Of a stretch of DNA of 64,000 nucleotides, positions 19,261-27,277 are shown in pieces. Position 1 is the first letter of the stretch. Each line of letters begins with the position of its first letter. A program made the translations under genes and the position numbers. Source of the stretch: Legionella sp. PATHC035 (lineage in GTDB: Bacteria; Pseudomonadota; Gammaproteobacteria; Legionellales; Legionellaceae). The stretch covers positions 1,204,501 to 1,268,500 of the forward strand of contig NZ_JAPHOT010000001.1 in NCBI RefSeq assembly GCF_026191115.1, in the 5' to 3' direction. The notes beneath the pieces are model-generated. The model made no database searches. It saw nothing but the letters and a program-made list of their open reading frames with translations, and had not been told where the DNA came from.

Positions 19261-19507
19261 CCTTCATGTTGTTTCTAGGTCACACGCTTTTCTTAACCGA
19301 TCTCTTAAATATCGCTCTCTTCTATTTACAAAAAATAAATTTCTGAATTTGTTTCTTATTAATATGCTGCAGAGGACTCCTCAAAAATACCCTTGGTAAC
19401 AATCTAATTTTTCAAAGTCATACCTAAATTAACGCTGTAGATACTGGATTATCCTTACGAATCGTTTAAACTGATAGTAAATAGCAATGAATACAAAGAG
19501 GATTTGA

Positions 19508-20908
19508 ATGAAACCATCATTGCAACTAAGCATTGGACAGCACTTAACACTAACGCCACAGTTACAGCAAGCAATCAGACTTTTGCAATTATCAACAATT
19601 GATCTACAGCAAGAAATTCAACTTATTGTTGAATCAAATCCAATGCTTGAAGCAACTCCAAACGAAGATAAAGGGGAATTCGAAACTCATGCAGTAGAAC
19701 AGCAAAATAATGATGAATCCTACGATTTTCAATGGTCTGAATTGTATCAAAGCTCAGGTAAACGAATTGCCTTTGAAGATAATGACTATAATTTTGACAA
19801 TTTGCATTGTACTACCACTAATTTACAAGATCATCTCAGATGGCAACTTGAACTTTCTCCCATGAGCGATGTGGACAGAGCCATAGCAACAGCAATTATT
19901 GATGCTGTAAATAGTGATGGTTTCCTTACGATGAGCATTAATGAATTACATGCAAGTCTTACAAGCGACACCCATCCATTGGATTTAGATGAAATCGAGG
20001 CCGTACGCCATCGATTACAACTCTTTGATCCCGTAGGCTGTGCTTCGGTGAATCTTGCTGAAACACTACTCGTGCAGCTGGAGCAGCTTTCTTTAGACGC
20101 AGAAAGCCTCGCATTGACTAAAAAGATTATTTCAGAAGATATTGAATTACTAGCCCAGCATAATTATAAGCAGCTCATGAAAAACCATCAGATTACCGAA
20201 AAAACGATTGATAAGGTATTGAAAACAATTCAAGGATTAAACCCCAAACCCGGTAATTTAATTCATGAAGACATTACCGAATACATTATTCCAGATTTAA
20301 CCGTTAAAAAAGTTAACAATAAATGGAAAGTTCAACTTAATCAAAGCGTGCTCCCCCATTTAAGCATTAATAACCAGTATGCATCACTTATTCAACGCGC
20401 TGATAATAGTGCAGACAATCAATTTTTAAAAAATAACCTCCAAGAAGCCCGTTGGTTTTTAAAGAGTATTCAGAGCCGTCAAGAAACGCTGCTTAAAGTT
20501 GCCACGTGTATTATAGAATACCAACAAGGATTCTTAGAATATGGTGAAGAGGCGATGAAGCCTTTGATTCTTAATGATGTTGCTTCGGCTCTGGATATGC
20601 ATGAGTCAACTATTTCACGTGTCACCACGCAAAAATTTATACATACTCCTCGAGGGGTATTCGAATTAAAATATTTCTTCTCAAGTCATGTCAATACAAA
20701 TGCCGGCGATGAGTGTTCCTCTACAGCCATTCGCGCCGTGATAAAAAAATTAATTTCTGCCGAGAATAGAAAAAAACCCTTAAGTGACAGTAAGATCACC
20801 CAGTTATTAGAAGAACAGGGTATCAAAGTAGCAAGACGAACCGTAGCAAAATATCGTGAAGCAATGGGTATTGCTCCATCCAATGAACGAAAAATAATTT
20901 GTAATTAA
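19508..20908 (+). CDS. rpoN: RNA polymerase sigma-54 factor
   Basis: Sigma-N, which directs polymerase to -24/-12 promoters and depends on enhancer-binding ATPases; in Legionella it is linked to flagellar genes. The 466 residues have the Gln/Leu-rich activator-interacting region I (LTPQLQQAIRLLQLST), an acidic region II, the core-binding region (DHLRWQLELSPMS onward), the HTH around VASALDMHESTISRVT and the RpoN box ARRTVAKYRE near the end. AAGAGG precedes the ATG by six bases. hpf and ptsO follow, as in the rpoN neighbourhood of other proteobacteria; lptB, often upstream, is absent here. Confidence 0.98.
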   Translation: MKPSLQLSIGQHLTLTPQLQQAIRLLQLSTIDLQQEIQLIVESNPMLEATPNEDKGEFETHAVEQQNNDESYDFQWSELYQSSGKRIAFEDNDYNFDNLHCTTTNLQDHLRWQLELSPMSDVDRAIATAIIDAVNSDGFLTMSINELHASLTSDTHPLDLDEIEAVRHRLQLFDPVGCASVNLAETLLVQLEQLSLDAESLALTKKIISEDIELLAQHNYKQLMKNHQITEKTIDKVLKTIQGLNPKPGNLIHEDITEYIIPDLTVKKVNNKWKVQLNQSVLPHLSINNQYASLIQRADNSADNQFLKNNLQEARWFLKSIQSRQETLLKVATCIIEYQQGFLEYGEEAMKPLILNDVASALDMHESTISRVTTQKFIHTPRGVFELKYFFSSHVNTNAGDECSSTAIRAVIKKLISAENRKKPLSDSKITQLLEEQGIKVARRTVAKYREAMGIAPSNERKIICN

Positions 20909-20909
20909 T

Positions 20910-20948
20910 TAGGGTTTGTTTACAATTCCCTAGATTGAGCCGAAATGG
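20910..20948. repeat. Half copy of TTTAC palindromic repeat
   Basis: GGGTTTGTTTACAATTCC and the following TAGATTGAGCCGAAATGGCC align with the left half of the longer palindrome at 24511-24653 (about four of five bases identical over 38). Only the left half is present. Confidence 0.6.
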
Positions 20949-20978
20949 CCAAGAGAATAGAATTGTCAACAGCACCTA

Positions 20979-21004
20979 AGAACCATGATTTTCACCATGG
21001 TTCT
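20979..21004 (+). promoter_or_regulatory. Perfect hairpin in hpf leader
   Basis: AGAACCATG (20979-20987) pairs with CATGGTTCT (20996-21004) around an eight-base loop, ending 20 bases before the hpf ATG and about seven before its GAGGAG site. No U-tract follows, so it is more likely an mRNA leader structure or partial terminator than a full terminator of rpoN. Confidence 0.5.
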
Positions 21005-21024
21005 CTTGTAACGAGGAGATTTTT

Positions 21025-21315
21025 ATGCAAATTAACATCACTGGACATCATATTGATGTTACTCCTGCACTCAGAGCATTTACCGAAGAAAAATTCGATA
21101 AGCTAGAGCGTCACTTTGATCACATCACATCCATCAACGTGGTATTGAATGTAGAAAAATTACGTCAAATTGCTGAAGCTACTGTTCATGTAACTAAAGG
21201 TGAACTGCATGCAAGCGCAGAATCTGATGATTTATATGCCGCAATCGATAATTTGATTGATAAATTAGAGCGTCAATTGAGCAAGCACAAAGAAAAAATT
21301 CTAAATCATGATTAA
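21025..21315 (+). CDS. hpf: Ribosome hibernation promoting factor
   Basis: Short-form HPF/YfiA-family protein of 96 residues that binds the 30S decoding centre and promotes inactive 100S dimers in stationary phase. It begins QINITGHHIDVTPALRAFTEEK and contains the family's SAESDDLYAAIDNLIDKLERQL-type helix. GAGGAG is seven bases before the ATG. Its place between rpoN and ptsO is the classical order. Confidence 0.96.
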   Translation: MQINITGHHIDVTPALRAFTEEKFDKLERHFDHITSINVVLNVEKLRQIAEATVHVTKGELHASAESDDLYAAIDNLIDKLERQLSKHKEKILNHD

Positions 21316-21431
21316 GAGATAAACCCTTAAAGTAGCTTTATAGGCAGCAAAGCAAATCCTGAATTTCTTCGATTTAACTTTGCTGCACTTAGCTACACTT
21401 ATAACCAAATTCGTGGTACATTTGTCGCGCT

Positions 21432-21701
21432 ATGATTAAAACTAAAATCAAAATAATTAATAAGTTGGGTTTACATGCACGTGCTTCAGCGAAATTTGTT
21501 TCTACCGCAGCAAGATTCCAAAGCCAAATCGATGTGACCAGCAATTCACAAACCGTTAATGGGAAAAGCATTATGGGTGTCATGATGCTTGCAGCCAATA
21601 AAGGGAGCGAGCTCATTTTGGAAATTGATGGTCCTGATGAAGTGCAAATGAATGAAGCCTTAACTCAATTAATTAATAATTATTTTGGTGAAGGTGAATA
21701 A
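21432..21701 (+). CDS. ptsO: HPr-family phosphocarrier NPr
   Basis: Phosphocarrier of the nitrogen-related PTS, passing phosphate from EI-Ntr to EIIA-Ntr. The 89 residues contain NKLGLHARAS with phospho-acceptor His15, and VNGKSIMGVMML with Ser46 at the regulatory position. It follows hpf by 117 bases and lies close to rpoN, which favours NPr over sugar HPr. ptsN, usually between hpf and ptsO, is not present here, and no sugar PTS genes are nearby. Confidence 0.93.
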   Translation: MIKTKIKIINKLGLHARASAKFVSTAARFQSQIDVTSNSQTVNGKSIMGVMMLAANKGSELILEIDGPDEVQMNEALTQLINNYFGEGE

Positions 21702-21930
21702 TTAAAAGGCTACATCTTTCCGACAGTAATCCTTCAAACCATCCATCATACGATGGAGCGCTTAATCCTAATCACCTATCGTATTCCAGTGAACATTAAC
21801 GTTTAGAACAGCGTGGGATATGTCAAAAGAATCATACGCTACATAAAAGAGATGCCCCCTTTTTAACTTTAGAGCCCATCTCAAGGGAGCATGGGCTGGC
21901 GTTAACTCAAAGTATACCTCATTGTTAATG

Positions 21931-22665
21931 CTACATTTCTTTAGATTTTTTCCTTCTCATTTTTTGCAGCGCAAGTAACGTCATAAATAAACCGGATAAA
22001 GCATAAATCGTAAAGCCCACAAATAAAACCAATGAAGGATTAGCGGCAATAGCTACAAATAAAATAATCATCACTAAAACGTAAAGGAATGGAACTTTGC
22101 CCTTGAAATCGACTTCCTTAAAACTGTAATAGCGAAAGTTAGAAACCATTAAACCTGAAGCAATTAATGATAAGATCGCAGCTAATAGGGAAACAAACAC
22201 ATTTTGCCAGCCATGTTGATAGCATAACCAAGAAAAAGAAGCCATTACGGCTGCAGAAGGAGGACAAGGTAACCCTTGAAAATATCGTTTATCAGCGGTT
22301 TCAAGCTGGGTATTAAAACGAGCTAAACGTAAAGCAACTGCGGCTGTATAAACAAATGCCACTAGCCAGCCTATTTTCCCTAATTGGCTCAAAATTAAAT
22401 TATATACTAATAATGAGGGCGCAACCCCAAATGTAACCATATCAGATAAACTATCATATTCAGCACCAAATTCAGTCTGTGTATGAGTGAGGCGTGCAAT
22501 TCTTCCATCCAGTCCATCGGCAATCATGCCGATAAATATCGCAATAATGGACGCTTCAAATTGTCCTTTCATCGAGGCAACAAGGGAATAAAATGCTGCA
22601 AATAAGCTGGCTGTTGTAAATAAATTGGGCAACAAATAAATACCAGAATGACTTTCTTTTTCCAT
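21931..22665 (-). CDS. pssA: CDP-diacylglycerol-serine O-phosphatidyltransferase
   Basis: Membrane enzyme that makes phosphatidylserine from CDP-diacylglycerol and serine, the route to phosphatidylethanolamine. The 244-residue protein has six to eight hydrophobic spans and the CDP-alcohol phosphotransferase signature at residues about 47-75: DGLDGRIARLT followed by GAEYDSLSD (DGx2ARx8Gx3Dx3D pattern, with an extra residue form typical of this subclass). It ends in a basic KMRRKKSKEM tail. It is the type II (membrane) form rather than the E. coli PssA form. The 230-base gap towards ptsO holds no gene. Confidence 0.92.
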   Translation of the reverse strand: MEKESHSGIYLLPNLFTTASLFAAFYSLVASMKGQFEASIIAIFIGMIADGLDGRIARLTHTQTEFGAEYDSLSDMVTFGVAPSLLVYNLILSQLGKIGWLVAFVYTAAVALRLARFNTQLETADKRYFQGLPCPPSAAVMASFSWLCYQHGWQNVFVSLLAAILSLIASGLMVSNFRYYSFKEVDFKGKVPFLYVLVMIILFVAIAANPSLVLFVGFTIYALSGLFMTLLALQKMRRKKSKEM

Positions 22666-22839
22666 TCCTAATAACCTTCAAAAAAATGACAAATAGAATA
22701 TGTTGACATAATAGGGATAAAAATTAATTTTGAAAACCAAATTTAACACAAATTTATTTTTACAAAATGAATAAATTTCCGTACAGCCTGCTTCATATGA
22801 TGTTATACTTAGCACTCTGTATTTATATTGTATAAAGAT

Positions 22840-23121
22840 ATGGCTACACCTGAAAGTAAAACAATTATCATAGAAGGAATCACCTCCCAAGGAAAAACCT
22901 TTCGCCCCAGCGACTGGGCAGAACGGATGAGTGGCTCATTGGCAAGCTTTAAAAATAGCCGCATTCATTATTCTCCCCTTCTAAGGCCAAGTGTGAATAG
23001 CGAAGGATATCAATGTGTATTGCTTGATCCTAAACTTAAAGAAACAAGCCCATTGCTGTATCAATCGATTATTGATTTTGCCAAGGCAAATAATCTTAGG
23101 ATATGTGGAGAAGAAGATTAG
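22840..23121 (+). CDS. DUF3579 domain protein
   Basis: A 93-residue protein resembling the proteobacterial DUF3579 family: IIIEGITSQGKTFRPSDWAERMSG, then YSPLLRPSVNSEGYQCVLLDPKL and a C-terminal FAKANNLRICGEE. The family has no established function. I start at ATG 22840 rather than a TTG four codons upstream. It is soluble and its stop is five bases from the stop of the convergent icmC-like gene. A -10-like TATATTGTATAAA run lies upstream. Confidence 0.85.
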   Translation: MATPESKTIIIEGITSQGKTFRPSDWAERMSGSLASFKNSRIHYSPLLRPSVNSEGYQCVLLDPKLKETSPLLYQSIIDFAKANNLRICGEED

Positions 23122-23126
23122 GGTAT

Positions 23127-23669
23127 CTAAAATCCCGCGCTTGTTTTAACTGCCATAGTCCAACTCGTCATCGTGCTCATTATATAATTTAACATCGCGA
23201 TGGTGTTATCAAAATTCATCGCCAAGATACCAGCAACTATAAAAGCCAATCCTTTCGGTCCGTGCTGGGTTCCTGGTTGGCTGGAATGCGCAACTAACAC
23301 ACTACCCCGTACAAACCATAATACACCCGCAGTTTGCACGACTAAGCCCATAGAGCTGAATATATTTGAAGAATTGTAAGAGGTATAAGTTAAAACATTC
23401 CCTACACCAAAAGTAGTATTAGCCATAGTATCTAAAACAGAAGGCAAATACAGGAGAGCAGCGCCCATCAATAAATACATCATTGGAGTATACATCTTTT
23501 CTTGGGAAGAAGATTGGGCTCTGTGATCAGCAATTTTTCTGAGTTTGGCAATAGCAGTCATACAAAACAAAATACCCAGAATATATGCCCCCCCAGTAAT
23601 TAAATGCTGTACAGGGTATAAAGAACGGCTTAAATTGCCTATAATTGCAATAAGATCTGGCGTATTCAT
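23127..23669 (-). CDS. IcmC/DotE-like type IVB secretion membrane protein
   Basis: A 180-residue inner-membrane protein closely resembling IcmC (DotE) of the Dot/Icm secretion system. It has about four hydrophobic spans and, in order, IGNLSRSLYPVQHLITGGAY, FCMTAIAKLRKIADHRAQSS, FGVGNVLTY, GVLWFVRGSVLVAHSSQPG, HGPKGLAFIVAGILAMNFDN and WTMAVKTSAGF. No other dot/icm gene lies nearby; its neighbours are DUF3579 and a flavin reductase. It may be a paralogue of an icmC within the main dot/icm locus, or the only copy relocated; the window cannot decide. There is no Shine-Dalgarno, and a TATAAT six bases before the ATG suggests a leaderless transcript. Confidence 0.82.
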   Translation of the reverse strand: MNTPDLIAIIGNLSRSLYPVQHLITGGAYILGILFCMTAIAKLRKIADHRAQSSSQEKMYTPMMYLLMGAALLYLPSVLDTMANTTFGVGNVLTYTSYNSSNIFSSMGLVVQTAGVLWFVRGSVLVAHSSQPGTQHGPKGLAFIVAGILAMNFDNTIAMLNYIMSTMTSWTMAVKTSAGF

Positions 23670-23675
23670 AATTTA

Positions 23676-23681
23676 ATTATA
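23676..23681 (-). promoter_or_regulatory. TATAAT box six bases before icmC-like start
   Basis: On the minus strand a consensus TATAAT is followed by TAAATT and then the ATG. Transcription starting at the usual seventh base would begin at the initiation codon. A -35 element is not clear. Confidence 0.4.
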
Positions 23682-23774
23682 CGCTGCTAAAACTTGTAAT
23701 GCATAATTTTTTGCTTATTATTAATCCTAATTAAGGGTTATAATCTCAGATTTCTACCTAAGTTGATATTCGTC

Positions 23775-24509
23775 ATGCAAATAAATACATTTCCCATCAC
23801 TTTAAAAGAGTCTTTTATGATCTCTCCTAAAGTAAAACACTTCATTTTTAGTTGTGAAGTATCCCCGCATTTTAATTATTTAGCCGGGCAATTTATTACG
23901 ATTCATTTTGAACATCAAGGAAAAGCATTAAAACGTAGTTATAGTATAGCCAATTCGCCCAAACAAGATAATCGAATTGAAATCGCAGCAGGTTATTTTG
24001 AAAATGGGCCCGGCACACAGTTTCTTTATAATTTAAAACCTGGTGATACGATTCAGGTCAGTGGTCCTTATGGTAGACTAGTGATTAAAGATGAACTACC
24101 TGGCCGATTTATCCTCGTTGCTACAAGTACTGGAATTACGCCTTATCGAGCGATGATTCAAGAGCTTGGCTTGTTGATGGAACAACATCCTGAATTGGAA
24201 GTAGTCATTCTCCAAGGAGTTCAGCGACGAGAAGAAATTCTCTATGCCGATGAGTTTCATGCTTTTTCTCAGAAATACGCTAAGGTCATGTTCAAACCCT
24301 ATTTAAGTAGACAACCAGTACATGAACTCAATGAAAACGAGCACAGTGGTTATGTACAGCATGCTTTTCCTACCCTGAATCTTGACCCGCAACGTGACGT
24401 TGTTTATTTATGTGGAAATCCAAGCATGATTGACGAGGCGTTTAGTTCTTTAAAAGAACAAGGTTTTGCCATGCAACATATTATTCGTGAAAAATATATA
24501 TCTCGATAG
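23775..24509 (+). CDS. FAD/NAD(P)H ferredoxin reductase-family oxidoreductase
   Basis: A 244-residue FNR-superfamily enzyme. The N-terminal half is a flavin-binding barrel with KRSYSIANSP (RxYS, binds the flavin) and GPGTQFLYNLKPGDTIQVSGPYG. The C-terminal half binds the nicotinamide nucleotide: LVATSTGITPYRAMIQEL and VYLCGNPSMIDEAFSSLKEQGF, ending IIREKYISR. No 2Fe-2S domain is fused. Members pass electrons between NAD(P)H and ferredoxin, flavodoxin or free flavin; the partner is unknown. I start at ATG 23775 rather than a TTG four codons earlier. It is monocistronic, followed by a palindromic repeat. Confidence 0.85.
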   Translation: MQINTFPITLKESFMISPKVKHFIFSCEVSPHFNYLAGQFITIHFEHQGKALKRSYSIANSPKQDNRIEIAAGYFENGPGTQFLYNLKPGDTIQVSGPYGRLVIKDELPGRFILVATSTGITPYRAMIQELGLLMEQHPELEVVILQGVQRREEILYADEFHAFSQKYAKVMFKPYLSRQPVHELNENEHSGYVQHAFPTLNLDPQRDVVYLCGNPSMIDEAFSSLKEQGFAMQHIIREKYISR

Positions 24510-24510
24510 A

Positions 24511-24653
24511 GCCTGTTTACATTTCGCTAGTTTGAGCCCAAAATGGCCTGATTTTCGAGCACCAAAGCGGAGCATACGCAAAGTATGTGAGCATAGAAGC
24601 GCGCAGAAAATCGCGACAATTTGACCCAAATAATAGAAAGGTAAACAAGCCCT
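24511..24653. repeat. Long imperfect palindromic repeat
   Basis: The left arm starts GCCTGTTTACATTTCGCTAG; the right arm, read in reverse complement, starts GGCTTGTTTACCTTTC. The two arms continue in parallel through GATTTTC...GCGCGATTTTC to a centre AGCATACGCAAAGTATGTGAGC. The whole unit is about 143 bases and could fold as one long hairpin. Its left half recurs after rpoN at 20910. Confidence 0.75.
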
Positions 24654-24678
24654 AATAACAATCAGGAGCAAATACACT

Positions 24679-25689
24679 ATGAGTTATGAAGAATTATCAA
24701 GCACTATGGAATTAATACTGCAACAGGGTAAAGGAATTTTAGCTGCGGATGAAAGCAATTCAACTATAGGTAAGCGTTTTACCTCTATTGGAATCGAAAA
24801 TACAGAAGAAAATCGCAGAGACTATAGATTGCTGTTAGCCACTACACCCAACTTAGAGCAATATATTAATGGGGTCATTTTATTTGAAGAAACCTTTAAC
24901 CAAACAGATGAACATGGAACTCCGATTACTAAGTTATTTGCAGATAAGGGTATTGTCCCAGGAATTAAAGTAGATAAAGGATTAGTTCCTTTGGCGAATA
25001 CGGAAAACGAACAAGTCACTCAAGGCTTGGATGGGTTAGCAGAGCGCTTACAGCATTTTAAAAAATTAGGCGCAAAATTCGCTAAATGGCGTAATGTTTA
25101 TTCAATTTCTGAATTTGCCCCTAGTTTAACCGCTGTGAAAACAGGCGCAGAAAATCTAGCCCGTTATGCTGCAGCTTGCCAAGAAGCAGGTATTGTTCCT
25201 ATCGTTGAGCCTGAAGTACTGATGGATGGGGATCACAGCATTGAACATTGCGCAGAAGTTTGTGAAATTGTTCTTCATGAATTATTTCATGCTTTATTTA
25301 TCCACCAAGTTGAGTTAGAACATATTATTTTAAAACCGAGCATGGTAACCTGCGGCAAAGCACATAGTCCGTTCAGTGAGCCTGACGAAGTTGCTGACTA
25401 TACTATTGGTGTATTTCGTAATAATGTACCTGCTGCAGTGCCAACTATTAATTTCTTATCTGGTGGCCAATCACCACAACAGGCAACAGCAAATCTAAAC
25501 GCCATTAATAGCATCGACCATCAACCCTGGTTACTCAGCTTTTCTTTCGGAAGAGCATTACAGGAGGACTGTTTAACTGCTTGGGGTGGAAATAAAGCAA
25601 ATGTCTCTAAAGCACAAGAAGCTTTATTAAATCGTGCCCGCTTAAATAGCTTGGCCTGTGTTGGTGAATATAATCCCAAGATGGAGTGA
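24679..25689 (+). CDS. Fructose-bisphosphate aldolase, class I
   Basis: Schiff-base aldolase that cleaves fructose 1,6-bisphosphate to two triose phosphates. The 336 residues show the eukaryote-like class I pattern: GILAADESNSTIGKRF near the start, GIVPGIKVDKGL, KWRNVYSI, VPIVEPEVLMDGDH and ILKPSMV with the catalytic Lys219; FLSGGQSPQQATANLNAI and LSFSFGRALQ follow. AGGAG lies 12 bases upstream. It is a single gene closed by a strong terminator. With gpmI it supplies central carbon metabolism. Confidence 0.96.
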   Translation: MSYEELSSTMELILQQGKGILAADESNSTIGKRFTSIGIENTEENRRDYRLLLATTPNLEQYINGVILFEETFNQTDEHGTPITKLFADKGIVPGIKVDKGLVPLANTENEQVTQGLDGLAERLQHFKKLGAKFAKWRNVYSISEFAPSLTAVKTGAENLARYAAACQEAGIVPIVEPEVLMDGDHSIEHCAEVCEIVLHELFHALFIHQVELEHIILKPSMVTCGKAHSPFSEPDEVADYTIGVFRNNVPAAVPTINFLSGGQSPQQATANLNAINSIDHQPWLLSFSFGRALQEDCLTAWGGNKANVSKAQEALLNRARLNSLACVGEYNPKME

Positions 25690-25752
25690 TCGTCTTCTGG
25701 GAAAAGAAGAGTACCTACAGCGTAATTAAATCAATCCCGATGATAAGTGTAG

Positions 25753-25785
25753 CCTGGGTTAAGCACACCGGAACCCAGGTTTTTT
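25753..25785 (+). terminator. Rho-independent terminator after aldolase
   Basis: CCTGGGTT (25753-25760) and AACCCAGG (25772-25779) form a perfect eight-pair stem followed by TTTTTT. The sequence belongs to the AGCCTGGGT family of hairpins that recurs at 37681, 57639 and 60669. Confidence 0.88.
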
Positions 25786-25930
25786 CGGTATAAAAAACTG
25801 CCGTCATCCCACGGATCGTGAAGGATTATCATATTGTAGTGCCGTGTTATTGGGTAGGAGAGACCTCGCTGGGTTCAGAATGAGGGCTAACTTCACTGTG
25901 AGAACAAAAAAACAATATTAGGGCATAAAA

Positions 25931-27028
25931 ATGAATAAGGATATTCTACGCTATAAATCCCGTTTTATAACAATTGCTTTATTATTAGGATATGCATTTT
26001 TGCATTATACGCTCACGCGCCCTTTCGTCGAGACTACTTTTGATCAACTCATTAACTTCTCAATACCCTTTCCCTACGCACAACGCGTTTTAGTCCCGCT
26101 ACTAGTGTACCCATTTTTATTTTTACCGATCCAACCAGGTACCTGTTTTTTTTTAGCAGAATGGTTGTTCACCAGTCTGATGTATCTTGGGATATATCAG
26201 TTATTGCGTTTTGAATTTAATGCCCGCCAAGCCCAATTGCTCAGCTGGTTATTTATTTTGCTTTTGCCATTAGTCCTGGTGATCAATTATCGATTTACGG
26301 TTGGACGAGCGGCAACCTTTTTTTATCCTGCAGATACACCAGCCCTATTTTTTACAGCGTTGGGTTTTTTATGGTGCCTCAGATCTCAATGGCTGTATTT
26401 TGTTCCTTTGGTGTTTTTAGCAACTTTTAATCGTGAAAGCAGTATCTTAATGGTCTTGCTCATCCCTGCACTGCATTGGCAAAAACTCAGAGAAGTATTC
26501 AAACCTATATTATTTTCTTTTTTTGCATACTTAACTGCACGAATCATTATTCTAATGAGCCTGAGAGGGATACCTGGAAAACTTATAGAGTGGAATGCTT
26601 ATAATTCTCCTCATTCTCATTTTGAGATGAATTTGGAGTGGTTATTTGCTGATCTTAATTTATTTATGCTTTGCTTTTGTTTTGCCGGATTACCTTTATT
26701 TTGGTTTGGTTTCTATGATTACATTCCCGAAAACTATCGTCCGCTACGTTATGTAACAGCTTTTTATTTTATCGGGTTGCTTCTGGTTGGAAATTTTATA
26801 GAACCACGTATTTTTGGTGAAATTATCGTCTTGCTTTATTTACCTATTTGCATCGCTCTTCGCGATTGGATTGCAGATTTTGCACCTTTAATAGATGAGA
26901 AAAAATCTAAAAATTACCTTTATTTTTTAAATCGCTATGCCATCCTTACTCTTTTTGCCCTTATCGCTATTTTTCATGTTCCTTTAAATCAAACACTCTT
27001 GTGGTGTTTACAGCATTTTAATGCGTGA
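25931..27028 (+). CDS. Multi-spanning membrane protein of unknown function
   Basis: A 365-residue protein with about eight to ten hydrophobic spans. Between spans are RPFVETTFDQLINFSIPFPYAQR, NYRFTVGRAATFFYPADT and TFNRESSILM. The arrangement, with a conserved-looking Arg-Glu in the middle loop, recalls GT-C-fold glycosyltransferases and related uncharacterised membrane proteins, but I see no diagnostic motif, so this is only a suggestion. It is short on Lys/Asp outside loops, consistent with an integral inner-membrane protein. It is monocistronic between a terminator and a 250-base gap without a gene. A second polytopic protein of GT87 type occurs at 47711-49030. Confidence 0.75.
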   Translation: MNKDILRYKSRFITIALLLGYAFLHYTLTRPFVETTFDQLINFSIPFPYAQRVLVPLLVYPFLFLPIQPGTCFFLAEWLFTSLMYLGIYQLLRFEFNARQAQLLSWLFILLLPLVLVINYRFTVGRAATFFYPADTPALFFTALGFLWCLRSQWLYFVPLVFLATFNRESSILMVLLIPALHWQKLREVFKPILFSFFAYLTARIIILMSLRGIPGKLIEWNAYNSPHSHFEMNLEWLFADLNLFMLCFCFAGLPLFWFGFYDYIPENYRPLRYVTAFYFIGLLLVGNFIEPRIFGEIIVLLYLPICIALRDWIADFAPLIDEKKSKNYLYFLNRYAILTLFALIAIFHVPLNQTLLWCLQHFNA

Positions 27029-27277
27029 TAAAGAATTGCCAGATTACGCTTGATACACCATTTAATTGAACCTATGCATATCCAGAAAAGCTCGTGTCAT
27101 TTTGGGTCGTCCTAAACACGATTTGTAATAACAACTCTGGTGAATTATGCATTTTAAAATTTCATTTAGGAATGAAAATTAATGAAGCGATTCTGTGGGA
27201 AGAAATCGTCTGAGACAAAGCATTTTTCGCGCTAGGCTAACGAACAGCCGCCTTCATGTTGATGAGTGTGTGGCGGT

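Noticed and set aside
24547..24620. tRNA-like foldable segment (GATTTTCGAGC...)
   Set aside because: It lacks T-loop GTTCxA and anticodon-arm geometry and is explained by the long palindromic repeat.
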